From: an uncultured Bacilli bacterium
Lineage (GTDB): Bacteria > Bacillota_I > Bacilli_A > RF39 > UBA660
NCBI GenBank assembly: GCA_944332375.1
Contig: CALVJU010000002.1
Span: 1-11,743, forward strand
Reading direction: 5' to 3'
DNA: 11,743 nucleotides
Shown here: positions 1 to 5,132 of the stretch, piece by piece
Layout of the letters: each line of letters opens with the position of its first letter
Numbering within the stretch: position 1 is the stretch's first letter
Notes under the pieces: model-generated
Databases searched by the model: none
What the model was told of the DNA's origin: nothing
What the model saw: only the letters and a program-made list of their open reading frames with translations
Program-made: the position numbers and the translations under genes

Positions 1-126
1 GAAAAGCGAATTGTTCAAATGTTTTCTGATTCCATTAAAATGGATTTAGAAATGGAACAAGTAACCACACCAACATATTCTATTTCAGGAGAAAGACGTT
101 ATGTTACTTCTAAGATGAATTCATGA
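1..126 (+). CDS. C-terminal end of an unidentified protein (truncated by window edge)
   Basis: Frame 1 is open from the first base and ends at TGA (124-126), giving 41 residues that finish in YVTSKMNS. Only the C-terminus is visible, with charged and polar residues and no membrane segment or recognisable motif, so I assign no function. Base composition matches the neighbouring coding regions. Its last 28 bases overlap tail-to-tail with a small minus-strand ORF. No convincing plus-strand terminator follows at once; the first hairpin with a U-run on this strand is at 446-468. The alternative is that this is a chance open frame, but the codon usage looks normal for this genome. Confidence 0.55.
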   Translation, partial: EKRIVQMFSDSIKMDLEMEQVTTPTYSISGERRYVTSKMNS

Positions 127-305
127 GTTTTTTGTGTTTTATATGTTAGAAAAAAGAACAAGACTATGATCAAACCTAGTATATAAAAATAATGGACGAT
201 ATAACTTTGTATAATCATTCTATTTAATGTTTTTGTATTGAAATATTTATCTATGAATTTGGGATAATCATGATCGATAAATAAATTCAAATAATTCGTA
301 AGCAT
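99..305 (-). CDS. Small single-pass membrane protein, unknown function
   Basis: This is a 68-residue ORF with an ATG start. It is preceded by a good ribosome binding site, AGGTGA seven bases upstream, which is the main reason to think it is real. Residues 1-38 are polar with many Tyr, Asn and Asp. Residues about 39-55 form one strongly hydrophobic segment (YILGLIIVLFFFLTY), followed by a short charged tail, so a single-pass membrane protein is expected. No family is recognised. Its 3' end overlaps the end of the plus-strand gene at 1-126 by 28 bases, which is unusual and lowers confidence. The upstream region has only weak promoter-like matches. Confidence 0.45.
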   Translation of the reverse strand: MLTNYLNLFIDHDYPKFIDKYFNTKTLNRMIIQSYIVHYFYILGLIIVLFFFLTYKTQKTHEFILEVT

Positions 306-397
306 TAGTGATCACCTGAATACTATCTATTTGCATATTTTCTACATATGAGAAAACTATAGTACTTTATTTTGCTTTGAAAGTAGTTTTTATATTA

Positions 398-436
398 ACT
401 CAAAAAGTTTGAGTAACGATCACTCTGGTGCCATCG
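398..436 (+). other. Two adjacent hairpins in the intergenic region
   Basis: A perfect 7-bp inverted repeat (ACTCAAA, 3-base loop, TTTGAGT; 398-414) is followed at once by a bulged hairpin (417-436: CGAT and CAC pairing with GTG and ATCG around a TCTG loop). A third hairpin with a T-run follows at 446-468. Together they could be the body of a short transcript or cis-regulatory leftovers. There is no ORF here. The promoter-like bases upstream (TATATT near 391) are weak, so a gene call is not justified. Confidence 0.3.
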
Positions 437-445
437 AAAAAGATA

Positions 446-468
446 TTTACCAAAGGTAAACATTTTTT
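446..468 (+). terminator. Intrinsic terminator-like hairpin
   Basis: TTTACC, loop AAA and GGTAAA form a 6-bp stem followed by CATTTTTT on the plus strand. The stem is short and AT-rich, so it would be moderate at best. It lies 320 bases after the plus-strand gene ending at 126 and just before the promoter at 501-529. It may insulate the small RNA gene from read-through or end a short hairpin transcript from 398 onward. Confidence 0.45.
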
Positions 469-500
469 GTATCATTTTTAAATTTCTACATATAATATAA

Positions 501-529
501 TTGACAAGATATTATTTTTTTGATAATAT
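501..529 (+). promoter_or_regulatory. Sigma-A promoter of the small RNA gene
   Basis: A perfect -35 box TTGACA (501-506), a 17-base spacer and a -10 box TAATAT (524-529) form a near-consensus vegetative promoter. Transcription should start near 536-537, directly before a structured stretch that has no ORF. This is one of the best-matching promoters in the window, so the RNA is probably abundant. Confidence 0.85.
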
Positions 530-535
530 TTAGTC

Positions 536-635
536 AGTGGGTGAGTAGTTCGCTGAGTTACTGAAGGGTGCGATGAATTCACACCAGCAAGCTTGCCTTG
601 TGGGTTCCTTCAGTCAGGGGAAAGCTCACTTTTTT
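536..635 (+). ncRNA. Free-standing structured small RNA, ~100 nt, next to DUF3800 gene
   Basis: A strong promoter ends at 529 and a hairpin plus T6 run ends at 635, defining a transcript of about 100 nt. The visible fold has three parts. An outer stem pairs GTGAGT (541-546) with GCTCAC (624-629) and abuts the T-run (630-635), so it doubles as the terminator. An 8-bp stem pairs ACTGAAGG (560-567) with CCTTCAGT (607-614). Stacked on it is a second 8-bp stem, 576-583 with 599-606, capped by GCA-AGCT-TGC (587-596). An 8-base bulge (568-575) carries GCGA, which can pair with UCGC at 550-553 to form a pseudoknot. There is no start codon with a ribosome binding site. It does not match the 4.5S, 6S, tmRNA, T-box or common riboswitch consensus known to me. 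Structured RNA motifs named after adjacent DUF3800 genes have been reported in comparative surveys (from memory), and membership of that group is my inference. Confidence 0.7.
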
Positions 636-1360
636 GATGCTATTAAATAATTAACTAAATTTTTAAGTTCTATTGAATTACTGTCATATGGAACTAGTTT
701 CAACCCATAACTTAACAAATTGTTGCCTTTAGAATATAACTTATGTTGTATTCTTTTTATATAATCAAAATGGATATTATTATTATATTTAAGCGCTTGG
801 AATAATGCACTACAGCAACAATCTGCTAATTGTAAAAGCTTTTTTCTTTCGTTAGGAATTATCTTTATTTGTCTTATGCAATTAGTATCAATGTTAAACT
901 TTTTATGATTTTTACTATTTAAGTAATTACTAAGCTTCTCCTTTGATAAATTTCCTCTAGCACTTATATTGATATTGGCCACACCATTATTATCATTCAT
1001 ATACCAACATATTCTTTCGTATAAGTAACCACTAAAAAAATGATAAATATTATTTGACGGAATAAACTGGATGCATTTAGTATCGATAATGACGTTAATT
1101 ATTGTTATATCAAGTTCACTTACCATATCCATAATCATTCTCTTATTTGGCATACCTTTTAATAACTTCCAATGTAATTGAGTTTTTTTTGACATCTCTA
1201 AATTTTCTTTTATTAAATCAACTGTTCTAGATATTTCTAAATCTTTTTCCTTTTTTACAATGATAGCAGTCAAAATAAAATATTTTGAGCCTTTATTTAT
1301 TCCTTCATCTCCAGATTCGTCTATATATACATTATATTCGTTTTTACTTTTATCATTCAT
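626..1360 (-). CDS. DUF3800 domain protein, predicted RNase H-like nuclease fold
   Basis: This 244-residue protein carries the DUF3800 signatures. The N-terminal YIDESGD motif contains D14, E15 and D18. The C-terminal LQLADCCCSALFQAL segment contains D180. Near the end is a YSxxxxLLSYGLKLVP-type tail. In known family members these acidic residues sit where an RNase H-like metal site would be, but no activity is firmly established; DUF3800 genes are often found in accessory DNA, phages and defence-rich regions. Length is typical and nothing looks broken. The ATG start follows GGGGGTGA at good spacing. The gene has no terminator of its own. Its last codons overlap, antisense, the terminator stem of the plus-strand small RNA (536-635), so the two transcripts converge and could pair over about 10 bases. 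No neighbour on the same strand is coupled to it. Confidence 0.85.
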   Translation of the reverse strand: MNDKSKNEYNVYIDESGDEGINKGSKYFILTAIIVKKEKDLEISRTVDLIKENLEMSKKTQLHWKLLKGMPNKRMIMDMVSELDITIINVIIDTKCIQFIPSNNIYHFFSGYLYERICWYMNDNNGVANINISARGNLSKEKLSNYLNSKNHKKFNIDTNCIRQIKIIPNERKKLLQLADCCCSALFQALKYNNNIHFDYIKRIQHKLYSKGNNLLSYGLKLVPYDSNSIELKNLVNYLIASKK

Positions 1361-1496
1361 ATCGTCACCCCCAAGTTTATATTTTCTTATGAAATTTAAG
1401 CACTACATAAATTTTATCAAAAATAAAAAGAAATGGAAATACAATTTTCTATATAAATAAATAGGAATTCGTGGTCCTAACAAATGAAGTATGAAA

Positions 1497-1524
1497 CAAA
1501 AAAATCAATCATCTCTGATTGATT
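1497..1524 (-). terminator. Strong intrinsic terminator (minus strand)
   Basis: On the minus strand AATCAATCA, loop GAGA and TGATTGATT form a perfect 9-bp stem (1503-1524), followed by a run of seven T (1498-1504). It most likely ends transcription of the J-domain-like gene, whose stop lies 120 bases upstream, and separates it from the DUF3800 gene. Confidence 0.85.
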
Positions 1525-1599
1525 CCAATATCAAAAGTTTGAACAGATTTTCCGATGGTGTTTGAGAGAGAAGTACAACAGCTCTTTGAACAAAAGAAA

Positions 1600-1627
1600 T
1601 AGTTAGTAATTAAACATTAACTAACTA
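1600..1627. repeat. Inverted repeat after the J-domain-like gene
   Basis: TAGTTAGT (1600-1607) and ACTAACTA (1620-1627) are perfectly complementary, with partial extension inwards (TAAT/ATTA). It lies 17 bases past the stop of the minus-strand gene. On that strand the stem is followed by TTTCTTTTG, so it may be a second, weak terminator. Otherwise it is an unexplained palindrome or protein-binding site. Confidence 0.5.
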
Positions 1628-1644
1628 TAATATATCATAAAAAC

Positions 1645-2169
1645 TTAATTACAGATAGGCTTTTTCCTTTTTTTGTGTAGTTCCATCTTTTCTTGTTTTT
1701 CATTCTCTTTTATAAATAATCCATATAATCTATTTGCAATTTCTTTGTAATCTAATAAAAAATATAATCCATTGATACAAGTTTCTTTTACAAAACTCTC
1801 ATATTCGTCTACTTTAGATAATAGCCATTCAAGAAAAATTTGATTGCACTCTTTTGATAGATCCTCATCAGATATACCATCATCACTAAAATAGGCATCC
1901 CAGTCTGGATCTTTCGGACGTTCTTCACCAACTATTCCACAATTATACAAAAGCCTAGAATACGGATTACTTAGTATTTCATAGGCACTAATACATGTTT
2001 TTAAATCTTTTGGAGAATAATTACTTTCTCCTCTATTAATAGAGTTTTTAATTTTTTCAAATTTACTAGCAAATGCTATTTTGATATCTCTAATTGGCGA
2101 ATTCATTGGTATTTCTAAAAACTCCCAAAAATTAATAAAACTTTCTTTTTGATTTCCTTGAAGTTTCAA
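1645..2169 (-). CDS. Degenerate J-domain-like protein
   Basis: From a TTG start the protein has 174 residues. I chose TTG at 2167-2169 because GAGGGGG lies seven bases upstream; the frame extends to another TTG at 2196, but that would sit at the probable transcription start. Residues about 14-79 resemble a DnaJ domain: a start like FWEFLEIPMNSPIRDI, a basic helix II, and a helix III ending AYEILSNPYSRLLYN, close to the AYEVLSDPxxRxxYD pattern of J proteins. The HPD tripeptide that activates Hsp70 ATPase is absent, and the helix II-III loop reads RGESNYSP. The rest is acidic and helical, ending in a Lys/Arg-rich tail. No Hsp70 gene is nearby. It may be a J-like adaptor that does not stimulate Hsp70, or only a structural look-alike. 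A sigma-A-like -10 lies upstream and a strong terminator downstream. Confidence 0.6.
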   Translation of the reverse strand: MKLQGNQKESFINFWEFLEIPMNSPIRDIKIAFASKFEKIKNSINRGESNYSPKDLKTCISAYEILSNPYSRLLYNCGIVGEERPKDPDWDAYFSDDGISDEDLSKECNQIFLEWLLSKVDEYESFVKETCINGLYFLLDYKEIANRLYGLFIKENEKQEKMELHKKRKKPICN

Positions 2170-2195
2170 TATAATTCCCCCTCTGTTACAAATCA

Positions 2196-2201
2196 ATTAT
2201 A
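2196..2201 (-). promoter_or_regulatory. -10 box of the J-domain-like gene
   Basis: A perfect TATAAT on the minus strand lies 26 bases upstream of the chosen TTG start, with a weak -35 (TTAGTT) 16 bases further upstream. The predicted start near 2189 gives a leader of about 20 bases that holds the ribosome binding site. This supports the shorter start at 2169 over the in-frame TTG at 2196. Confidence 0.5.
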
Positions 2202-2235
2202 TGATATATAAAGTTACAACTAAGTTACTTAAAAG

Positions 2236-2259
2236 AAAAAATGTGTAAAAAATATACAT
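2236..2259 (-). terminator. Weak intrinsic terminator after the methyltransferase
   Basis: On the minus strand ATGTATA (2253-2259) and TACACAT (2241-2247) pair with one A-C mismatch around a five-T loop, followed by T5 (2236-2240). It abuts the TAG stop of the methyltransferase. The stem is short and AT-rich, so some read-through into the J-domain-like gene is possible. Confidence 0.4.
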
Positions 2260-2940
2260 CTATTTATTAATAACTATCTCAATATTTTTACTCATCTTAT
2301 TTGCATCACTAAATGAATAATTCTCATATAATCTATAATTTAAATTATATTTATTTAATATTTCTTTTATCTTATCAATCTTATAAATCAAAAATTCATG
2401 AGTATCATGATAAGATTTATCATCAATTATATAATTAATTTTTGTATACTCTCTAGAAGTAATCTCATCATAATTCCAATCCATTATTCTTATACAATTT
2501 CCATATTTATTCTCTTTTTTTCCACTAGTTCTTCCATTATGTAAATCAATAATAAGCATTCCTTTATCTTTTAAATGTTCAAGACAATTTATAATTCCCT
2601 TTTCAAATTCCTCGTAACTCTTTAAATGATTAAATACAGCAAACATTGAAATAATAACATCATATTTTTTATCTATTTTAAAATCAAGTAAATTTCCTTC
2701 ATACAAAGTTCCCGAAACTCTTCCCTTGGCAATATTTAACATTTCTTTATTCAAATCCAATCCATCTACTTGATATCCTTTTTCTTCAAGTAATTTTATG
2801 TGAATCCCTGTACCACATCCAACATCTAAAATACTCTTTTTAGAAGATATTAAATATATTAAAAATTTAACTTCCTTATCATATAACTTATTACTATAAA
2901 AAATATCATAATATTTAGCCATTTCCTTATATTCGTACAT
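2260..2940 (-). CDS. Class I SAM-dependent methyltransferase
   Basis: This 226-residue protein has the Rossmann-type methyltransferase core. Motif I is ILDVGCGTG (residues 37-45), the adenosyl-binding acidic residue is in VDGLDLNKEML (D62), motif III is GNLLDF (about 82-87) and motif IV is YDVIISMFAVFNHL (93-106). The N-terminal MYEYKEMAKYYDIFY opening is typical of the Methyltransf_11/25 type of small-molecule methyltransferase. The second half, with beta strands around HDTHEFLIYKID, resembles relatives whose substrates are not known, so the substrate cannot be named. The ATG follows AAGGTGA seven bases upstream. The protein is complete and cytosolic. It lies downstream of tRNA-Arg, whose terminator intervenes, so it should have its own promoter, but I could not pick one with confidence. 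Confidence 0.85.
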   Translation of the reverse strand: MYEYKEMAKYYDIFYSNKLYDKEVKFLIYLISSKKSILDVGCGTGIHIKLLEEKGYQVDGLDLNKEMLNIAKGRVSGTLYEGNLLDFKIDKKYDVIISMFAVFNHLKSYEEFEKGIINCLEHLKDKGMLIIDLHNGRTSGKKENKYGNCIRIMDWNYDEITSREYTKINYIIDDKSYHDTHEFLIYKIDKIKEILNKYNLNYRLYENYSFSDANKMSKNIEIVINK

Positions 2941-2983
2941 TTTATCACCTTAAACAAACTATTCACTCATAATTTTATTTATT

Positions 2984-3013
2984 AAACAACTGCTAGTACA
3001 GAGTTGTTTTTTT
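2984..3013 (+). terminator. Intrinsic terminator-like hairpin (best on plus strand)
   Basis: AAACAACT (2984-2991) and AGTTGTTT (3002-3009) form an 8-bp stem with a 10-base loop, followed by more T bases to 3013 on the plus strand. No plus-strand gene precedes it. On the minus strand it precedes the methyltransferase leader without a clear U-run. It may block antisense read-through or act as a protein-binding palindrome. Confidence 0.4.
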
Positions 3014-3018
3014 ATGCG

Positions 3019-3045
3019 CGAAAAAAGCCTTGAAAATCAAGACTT
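3019..3045 (-). terminator. Terminator of tRNA-Arg
   Basis: On the minus strand AAGTCTTGA, loop TTT and TCAAGGCTT form a 9-bp stem with one G-T pair (3025-3045), continuing into TTTT. It lies 13 bases past the encoded CCA of the tRNA. Confidence 0.85.
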
Positions 3046-3058
3046 TTAATTACCTAAA

Positions 3059-3135
<77 letters not shown>

Positions 3136-3155
3136 GTCTTGTTTTGCAACAAGAC
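3136..3155 (-). other. Perfect hairpin directly upstream of tRNA-Arg
   Basis: GTCTTGTT, loop GCAA and AACAAGAC form a perfect 8-bp stem with a GNRA tetraloop on the minus strand, ending one base before the mature tRNA 5' end. It lies between the stop of the gerM-like gene and the tRNA. With the promoter at 3157-3186 the expected start falls near 3150, inside this hairpin, so the whole stem would exist only in a longer read-through transcript from gerM. It has no U-run. Confidence 0.6.
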
Positions 3156-3156
3156 A

Positions 3157-3186
3157 ATTATACTACAATCTCATTCATTTAATCAA
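3157..3186 (-). promoter_or_regulatory. Sigma-A promoter of tRNA-Arg
   Basis: On the minus strand TTGATT (-35, 3181-3186) is separated by 18 bases from a perfect TATAAT (-10, 3157-3162). The -35 box overlaps the final codons and stop of the gerM-like gene. Start is expected near 3150, about 15 bases before the mature tRNA. Confidence 0.7.
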
Positions 3187-4150
3187 GTGTTTTTAAGACT
3201 GTTTTGCAAATTTCCTCGTTTTTTACCTCAAAAGAGACCTGATTTACTTCATAATTATCTTGAATAGATAGGGCGATGGTATAAATGACTTCTTCTAAAA
3301 TCGGTTCATCTTCTAAATTGCTCAAGATACTTTCATTAAAATTCAGAGTTAAAATATCGTCTTCTACAGTTGCGGATTCTAATTTGGTATTACTATCTAA
3401 ATAACTCATCAAATTACTTTGATAAACTTGATTACTAGAAAGTTCATCGATAATGATCTTCACTTTTTCTCTTGTATCATTTACATATTTTGTGACAGGA
3501 ACATAATATTCTTCTTGATTATATTCTTTTAAGAAATAGACAATTACACTTTGAATATTTTCCGTACTACTGATATCGAATGTTTTATTGATGCCAAAAC
3601 TACGATCAAGTGTTCCTGGAAGATAAGTTTTCGATTTTGGTAAATAAGTGAGAATATCTCCATCAATATAAATAATTACTTGTTTGACATTTTTGTTGCT
3701 GGTTGCGGTAAAAACAATGGCTTCAATTACTTTTTCTTCTAAGTCTTGCTTGACATCTAATAATTCACTAGAGAAATTAATTTTATAAACGCCATCTTCA
3801 AAAGAACTACTAATAATTTTTGTATCACTTGGTATGATGGCTTGAAATCCATTTGGCACTTTACTCTCATTGGCTCCATCTTTGATTAATACAGAAATCG
3901 CATCTGTGACTTGTCTGTTTACATCATTTTCATCTGTCACATCACTGACATATTCAGTTTTTCCTAACATTCCATCTTGATCTAATAAAAAGACTGTTTT
4001 TAGATTCTCTGATGGATCTACATAGTTGACTTCTTGATCAATGTCTTTTAAAGTATAAATCGTTTCTTTCGGAACAAGATAGATCAGAAATAGAGCAATC
4101 AAACAAAGAGTACTGACAAGTATTTTTTTTGTTATGATTTTTTTTAGCAT
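3179..4150 (-). CDS. gerM: GerM-like sporulation protein with two GerMN domains
   Basis: The protein has 323 residues from ATG at 4148-4150. The frame is open to a GTG at 4159, but AGAGGTG lies six bases before the ATG and would overlap the GTG, so the ATG is chosen. Residues about 8-28 form an N-terminal membrane anchor, without the clear lipobox of Bacillus GerM. Two GerMN-type domains follow, at about 50-165 and 195-315, each with the pattern of a hydrophobic strand, a helix and an SATVEDDILTLNFNESIL-like strand turn. Tandem GerMN domains and total length fit Bacillus subtilis GerM, which assembles with the SpoIIIA-SpoIIQ apparatus in the space between forespore membranes and is needed for efficient sporulation and germination. 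It follows gerE, separated by a terminator hairpin that overlaps a sigma-E-like promoter, and spoIIIAH is two genes upstream. tRNA-Arg follows. Confidence 0.85.
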   Translation of the reverse strand: MLKKIITKKILVSTLCLIALFLIYLVPKETIYTLKDIDQEVNYVDPSENLKTVFLLDQDGMLGKTEYVSDVTDENDVNRQVTDAISVLIKDGANESKVPNGFQAIIPSDTKIISSSFEDGVYKINFSSELLDVKQDLEEKVIEAIVFTATSNKNVKQVIIYIDGDILTYLPKSKTYLPGTLDRSFGINKTFDISSTENIQSVIVYFLKEYNQEEYYVPVTKYVNDTREKVKIIIDELSSNQVYQSNLMSYLDSNTKLESATVEDDILTLNFNESILSNLEDEPILEEVIYTIALSIQDNYEVNQVSFEVKNEEICKTVLKTLD

Positions 4151-4168
4151 CGTAGTCACCTCTAATTA

Positions 4169-4197
4169 AAGATATGAGAAAAATCGCAAGTTCATGC
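4169..4197 (-). promoter_or_regulatory. Candidate sigma-E promoter of gerM
   Basis: On the minus strand CATATCTT (4169-4176) fits the sigma-E/sigma-K -10 core CATANNNT. GCATGAA (4191-4197), 14 bases upstream, shares the first four positions of the sigma-E -35 pattern. The -35 lies in the loop and arm of the gerE terminator. Bacillus gerM is a sigma-E gene, which agrees. The predicted leader is short (about 12 bases) and begins at the ribosome binding site. Confidence 0.4.
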
Positions 4198-4204
4198 GAT
4201 TTTT
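4179..4204 (-). terminator. Terminator between gerE and gerM (bidirectional)
   Basis: AAAAATCGCA (4179-4188) and TGCGATTTTT (4195-4204) form a perfect 10-bp stem with a six-base loop. The hairpin begins a few bases past the gerE stop. On the minus strand the 3' arm ends in TTTTT; on the plus strand it continues into more T bases. It would end gerE transcription in front of gerM. Confidence 0.75.
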
Positions 4205-4206
4205 TT

Positions 4207-4413
4207 TCAAACATTAATTTCTCCAAGCTTTAATAGCTCCACTATAGCACTTGCTCTTCCTTTCACACCTAATTTCTGCATCACATTAGAAATATGATTG
4301 CGGACTGTTTTCTCACTAATCCCCAATTTGTCTGCGATATCTTTCGTTGTATGATTCTGAATTAAAAGATCAAATACTTCTTTTTCTCGGTTGGTTAGAA
4401 TACTTTTTTTCAT
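4207..4413 (-). CDS. gerE: GerE, late mother-cell sporulation transcription factor
   Basis: This 68-residue protein is a stand-alone LuxR-type helix-turn-helix and is very close to Bacillus subtilis GerE (74 residues). It shares LTxREKEVFDLLIQ, TTKDIADKLGISEKTVRNHISN (helices 2-3, about residues 22-43), MQKLGVKGRASAIVELLKLGE and the short C-terminus. GerE binds DNA as a dimer and, with sigma-K RNA polymerase, activates or represses late spore-coat genes in the mother cell. There is no receiver or sensor domain, as expected. The ATG follows GAGGT at six bases. A sigma-K-type promoter with exact consensus lies upstream and a bidirectional terminator directly after the stop. The neighbouring spoIIIAH and gerM genes also act in the mother cell. 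Confidence is high because the similarity spans the whole length. Confidence 0.95.
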   Translation of the reverse strand: MKKSILTNREKEVFDLLIQNHTTKDIADKLGISEKTVRNHISNVMQKLGVKGRASAIVELLKLGEINV

Positions 4414-4457
4414 AATACCTCACTTCCATACTTGGGGTGGAAATTATTTCTTCATAG

Positions 4458-4484
4458 TATTCTATGTGAGAATAGGAAAACGGT
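4458..4484 (-). promoter_or_regulatory. Sigma-K-type promoter of gerE
   Basis: On the minus strand AC (4483-4484, in GCACC), a 16-base spacer and CATAGAATA (4458-4466) fit the sigma-K consensus AC-N16/17-CATANNNTA at every defined position. Transcription of Bacillus gerE by sigma-K is established. The -10 is part of the palindrome CATAG-AATA-CTATG (4453-4466), which could also be a regulator site. Expected start is near 4451. Confidence 0.75.
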
Positions 4485-4510
4485 GCGTGTGTTTGATAGA
4501 AAGTGTGGTT

Positions 4511-5038
4511 TTATTTTTGAAACTTTACAGAGATATACATCTTTTTATCATATTCAGCTTGTATCGTTCTCATAATATTATTTGCACTTGTTTTATCTAG
4601 TGAATCTGTATTGACAACGACACGGATTTGATCTCCATCAATTTTAATAAAACTCTCTAATTTTAAGTCACTTTTTAATTTTTTCTCTAGTGATTCTTCT
4701 TCACCACGAATTGAATTGAGTTCTTTCATTCTTTCAAAAGCATCATTTTTTTCTTCGCTTGTCGCATCTTCACTGTTGAGTACTGTTTTTAACTCTTCCA
4801 TTTCTTTTGTCATTTCATCATTGGCTTCGACACGAAGAGAGGTGAGTAGGTCACTTTCTTTCATGGTTACTTCTGTTTCTTCTTCAGTTGTCTCTTCTGA
4901 TTCTTTTTCTGTTTCTTTATTTTCATAATCACCACGGGTTGTGAGTAACATTTCACTTGGCATCGTAATGTAATAAATACTTAATACAAGAATTAAACTA
5001 AACAAAGTTAAAAACCAAACACTTTTTTTATTTATCAT
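4511..5038 (-). CDS. spoIIIAH: SpoIIIAH, SpoIIIA-SpoIIQ channel protein
   Basis: The protein has 175 residues. The N-terminus (MINKKSVWFLTLFSLILVL) closely follows Bacillus SpoIIIAH, which begins KKQTVWLLTMLSLxVVLSVYYI, and forms the single membrane anchor (residues about 7-24). Residues 38-60 are an acidic Glu/Thr-rich linker, then a charged helical region. The C-terminal DQIRVVVNTDSLDKTSANNI segment is the ring-building motif shared with YscJ/FliF that binds SpoIIQ across the intermembrane space. It is shorter than the Bacillus protein (218 residues), mainly in the linker. The ATG follows GGGAGG. In Bacillus it is the last gene of the eight-gene spoIIIA operon, but here it stands alone behind its own promoter, opposite htpG, and upstream of gerE. 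No terminator is visible after it, so some read-through into gerE is possible. Confidence 0.92.
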   Translation of the reverse strand: MINKKSVWFLTLFSLILVLSIYYITMPSEMLLTTRGDYENKETEKESEETTEEETEVTMKESDLLTSLRVEANDEMTKEMEELKTVLNSEDATSEEKNDAFERMKELNSIRGEEESLEKKLKSDLKLESFIKIDGDQIRVVVNTDSLDKTSANNIMRTIQAEYDKKMYISVKFQK

Positions 5039-5065
5039 ATTGATCCCTCCCAGTTTTTACTAATA

Positions 5066-5074
5066 TATCGTATG
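5066..5074 (-). promoter_or_regulatory. Sigma-E/sigma-K -10 element upstream of spoIIIAH
   Basis: CATACGATA on the minus strand fits CATANNNTA, and its first eight bases match the sigma-E -10 (CATACAMT) at seven. It lies 27 bases before the ATG, a good distance for a start near 5058. A matching -35 is not clear. Mother-cell sigma-E control is expected for this gene family. Confidence 0.5.
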
Positions 5075-5105
5075 ATACCGCTTTCATTCCTAGAACAGAA
5101 ATTCA

Positions 5106-5132
5106 TTAGCACTCATCCTTGACAATTGCTAA
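5106..5132 (+). promoter_or_regulatory. CIRCE operator (HrcA binding site)
   Basis: TTAGCACTC (5106-5114), nine bases, then AATTGCTAA (5124-5132). The consensus is TTAGCACTC-N9-GAGTGCTAA, so the left arm and spacing are perfect and the right arm has two mismatches. The nine-base spacer plus one base contains the TTGACA -35 box of the htpG promoter, the ideal place for repression. HrcA binding to CIRCE is established for groE and dnaK operons. Confidence 0.85.

Noticed and set aside
536..635. Known riboswitch, T-box, 4.5S or 6S RNA
   Set aside because: None of the conserved cores I know is present, such as the SRP loop or the T-box antiterminator, and no plus-strand gene follows that a riboswitch could control.
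1260..1460. Plus-strand 66-codon frame
   Set aside because: Mostly antisense to the start of the DUF3800 gene, without a ribosome binding site or motif.
1559..1590. CRISPR-like repeat unit (GTTTGAGAG...CTCTTTGAAC hairpin)
   Set aside because: There is only one copy, no spacers and no cas genes; a bulged stem in intergenic or relic coding sequence explains it.
4038..4226. Minus-strand 62-codon frame
   Set aside because: Out of frame across the gerM start and the gerE terminator; no ribosome binding site.
4391..4600. Plus-strand 69-codon hydrophobic frame
   Set aside because: Antisense to the gerE start and spoIIIAH end, spanning the sigma-K promoter; no ribosome binding site.
4716..4928. 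Plus-strand Ser/Val-rich frame
   Set aside because: It is the complement of the Glu/Thr-rich linker of spoIIIAH, a common artefact.
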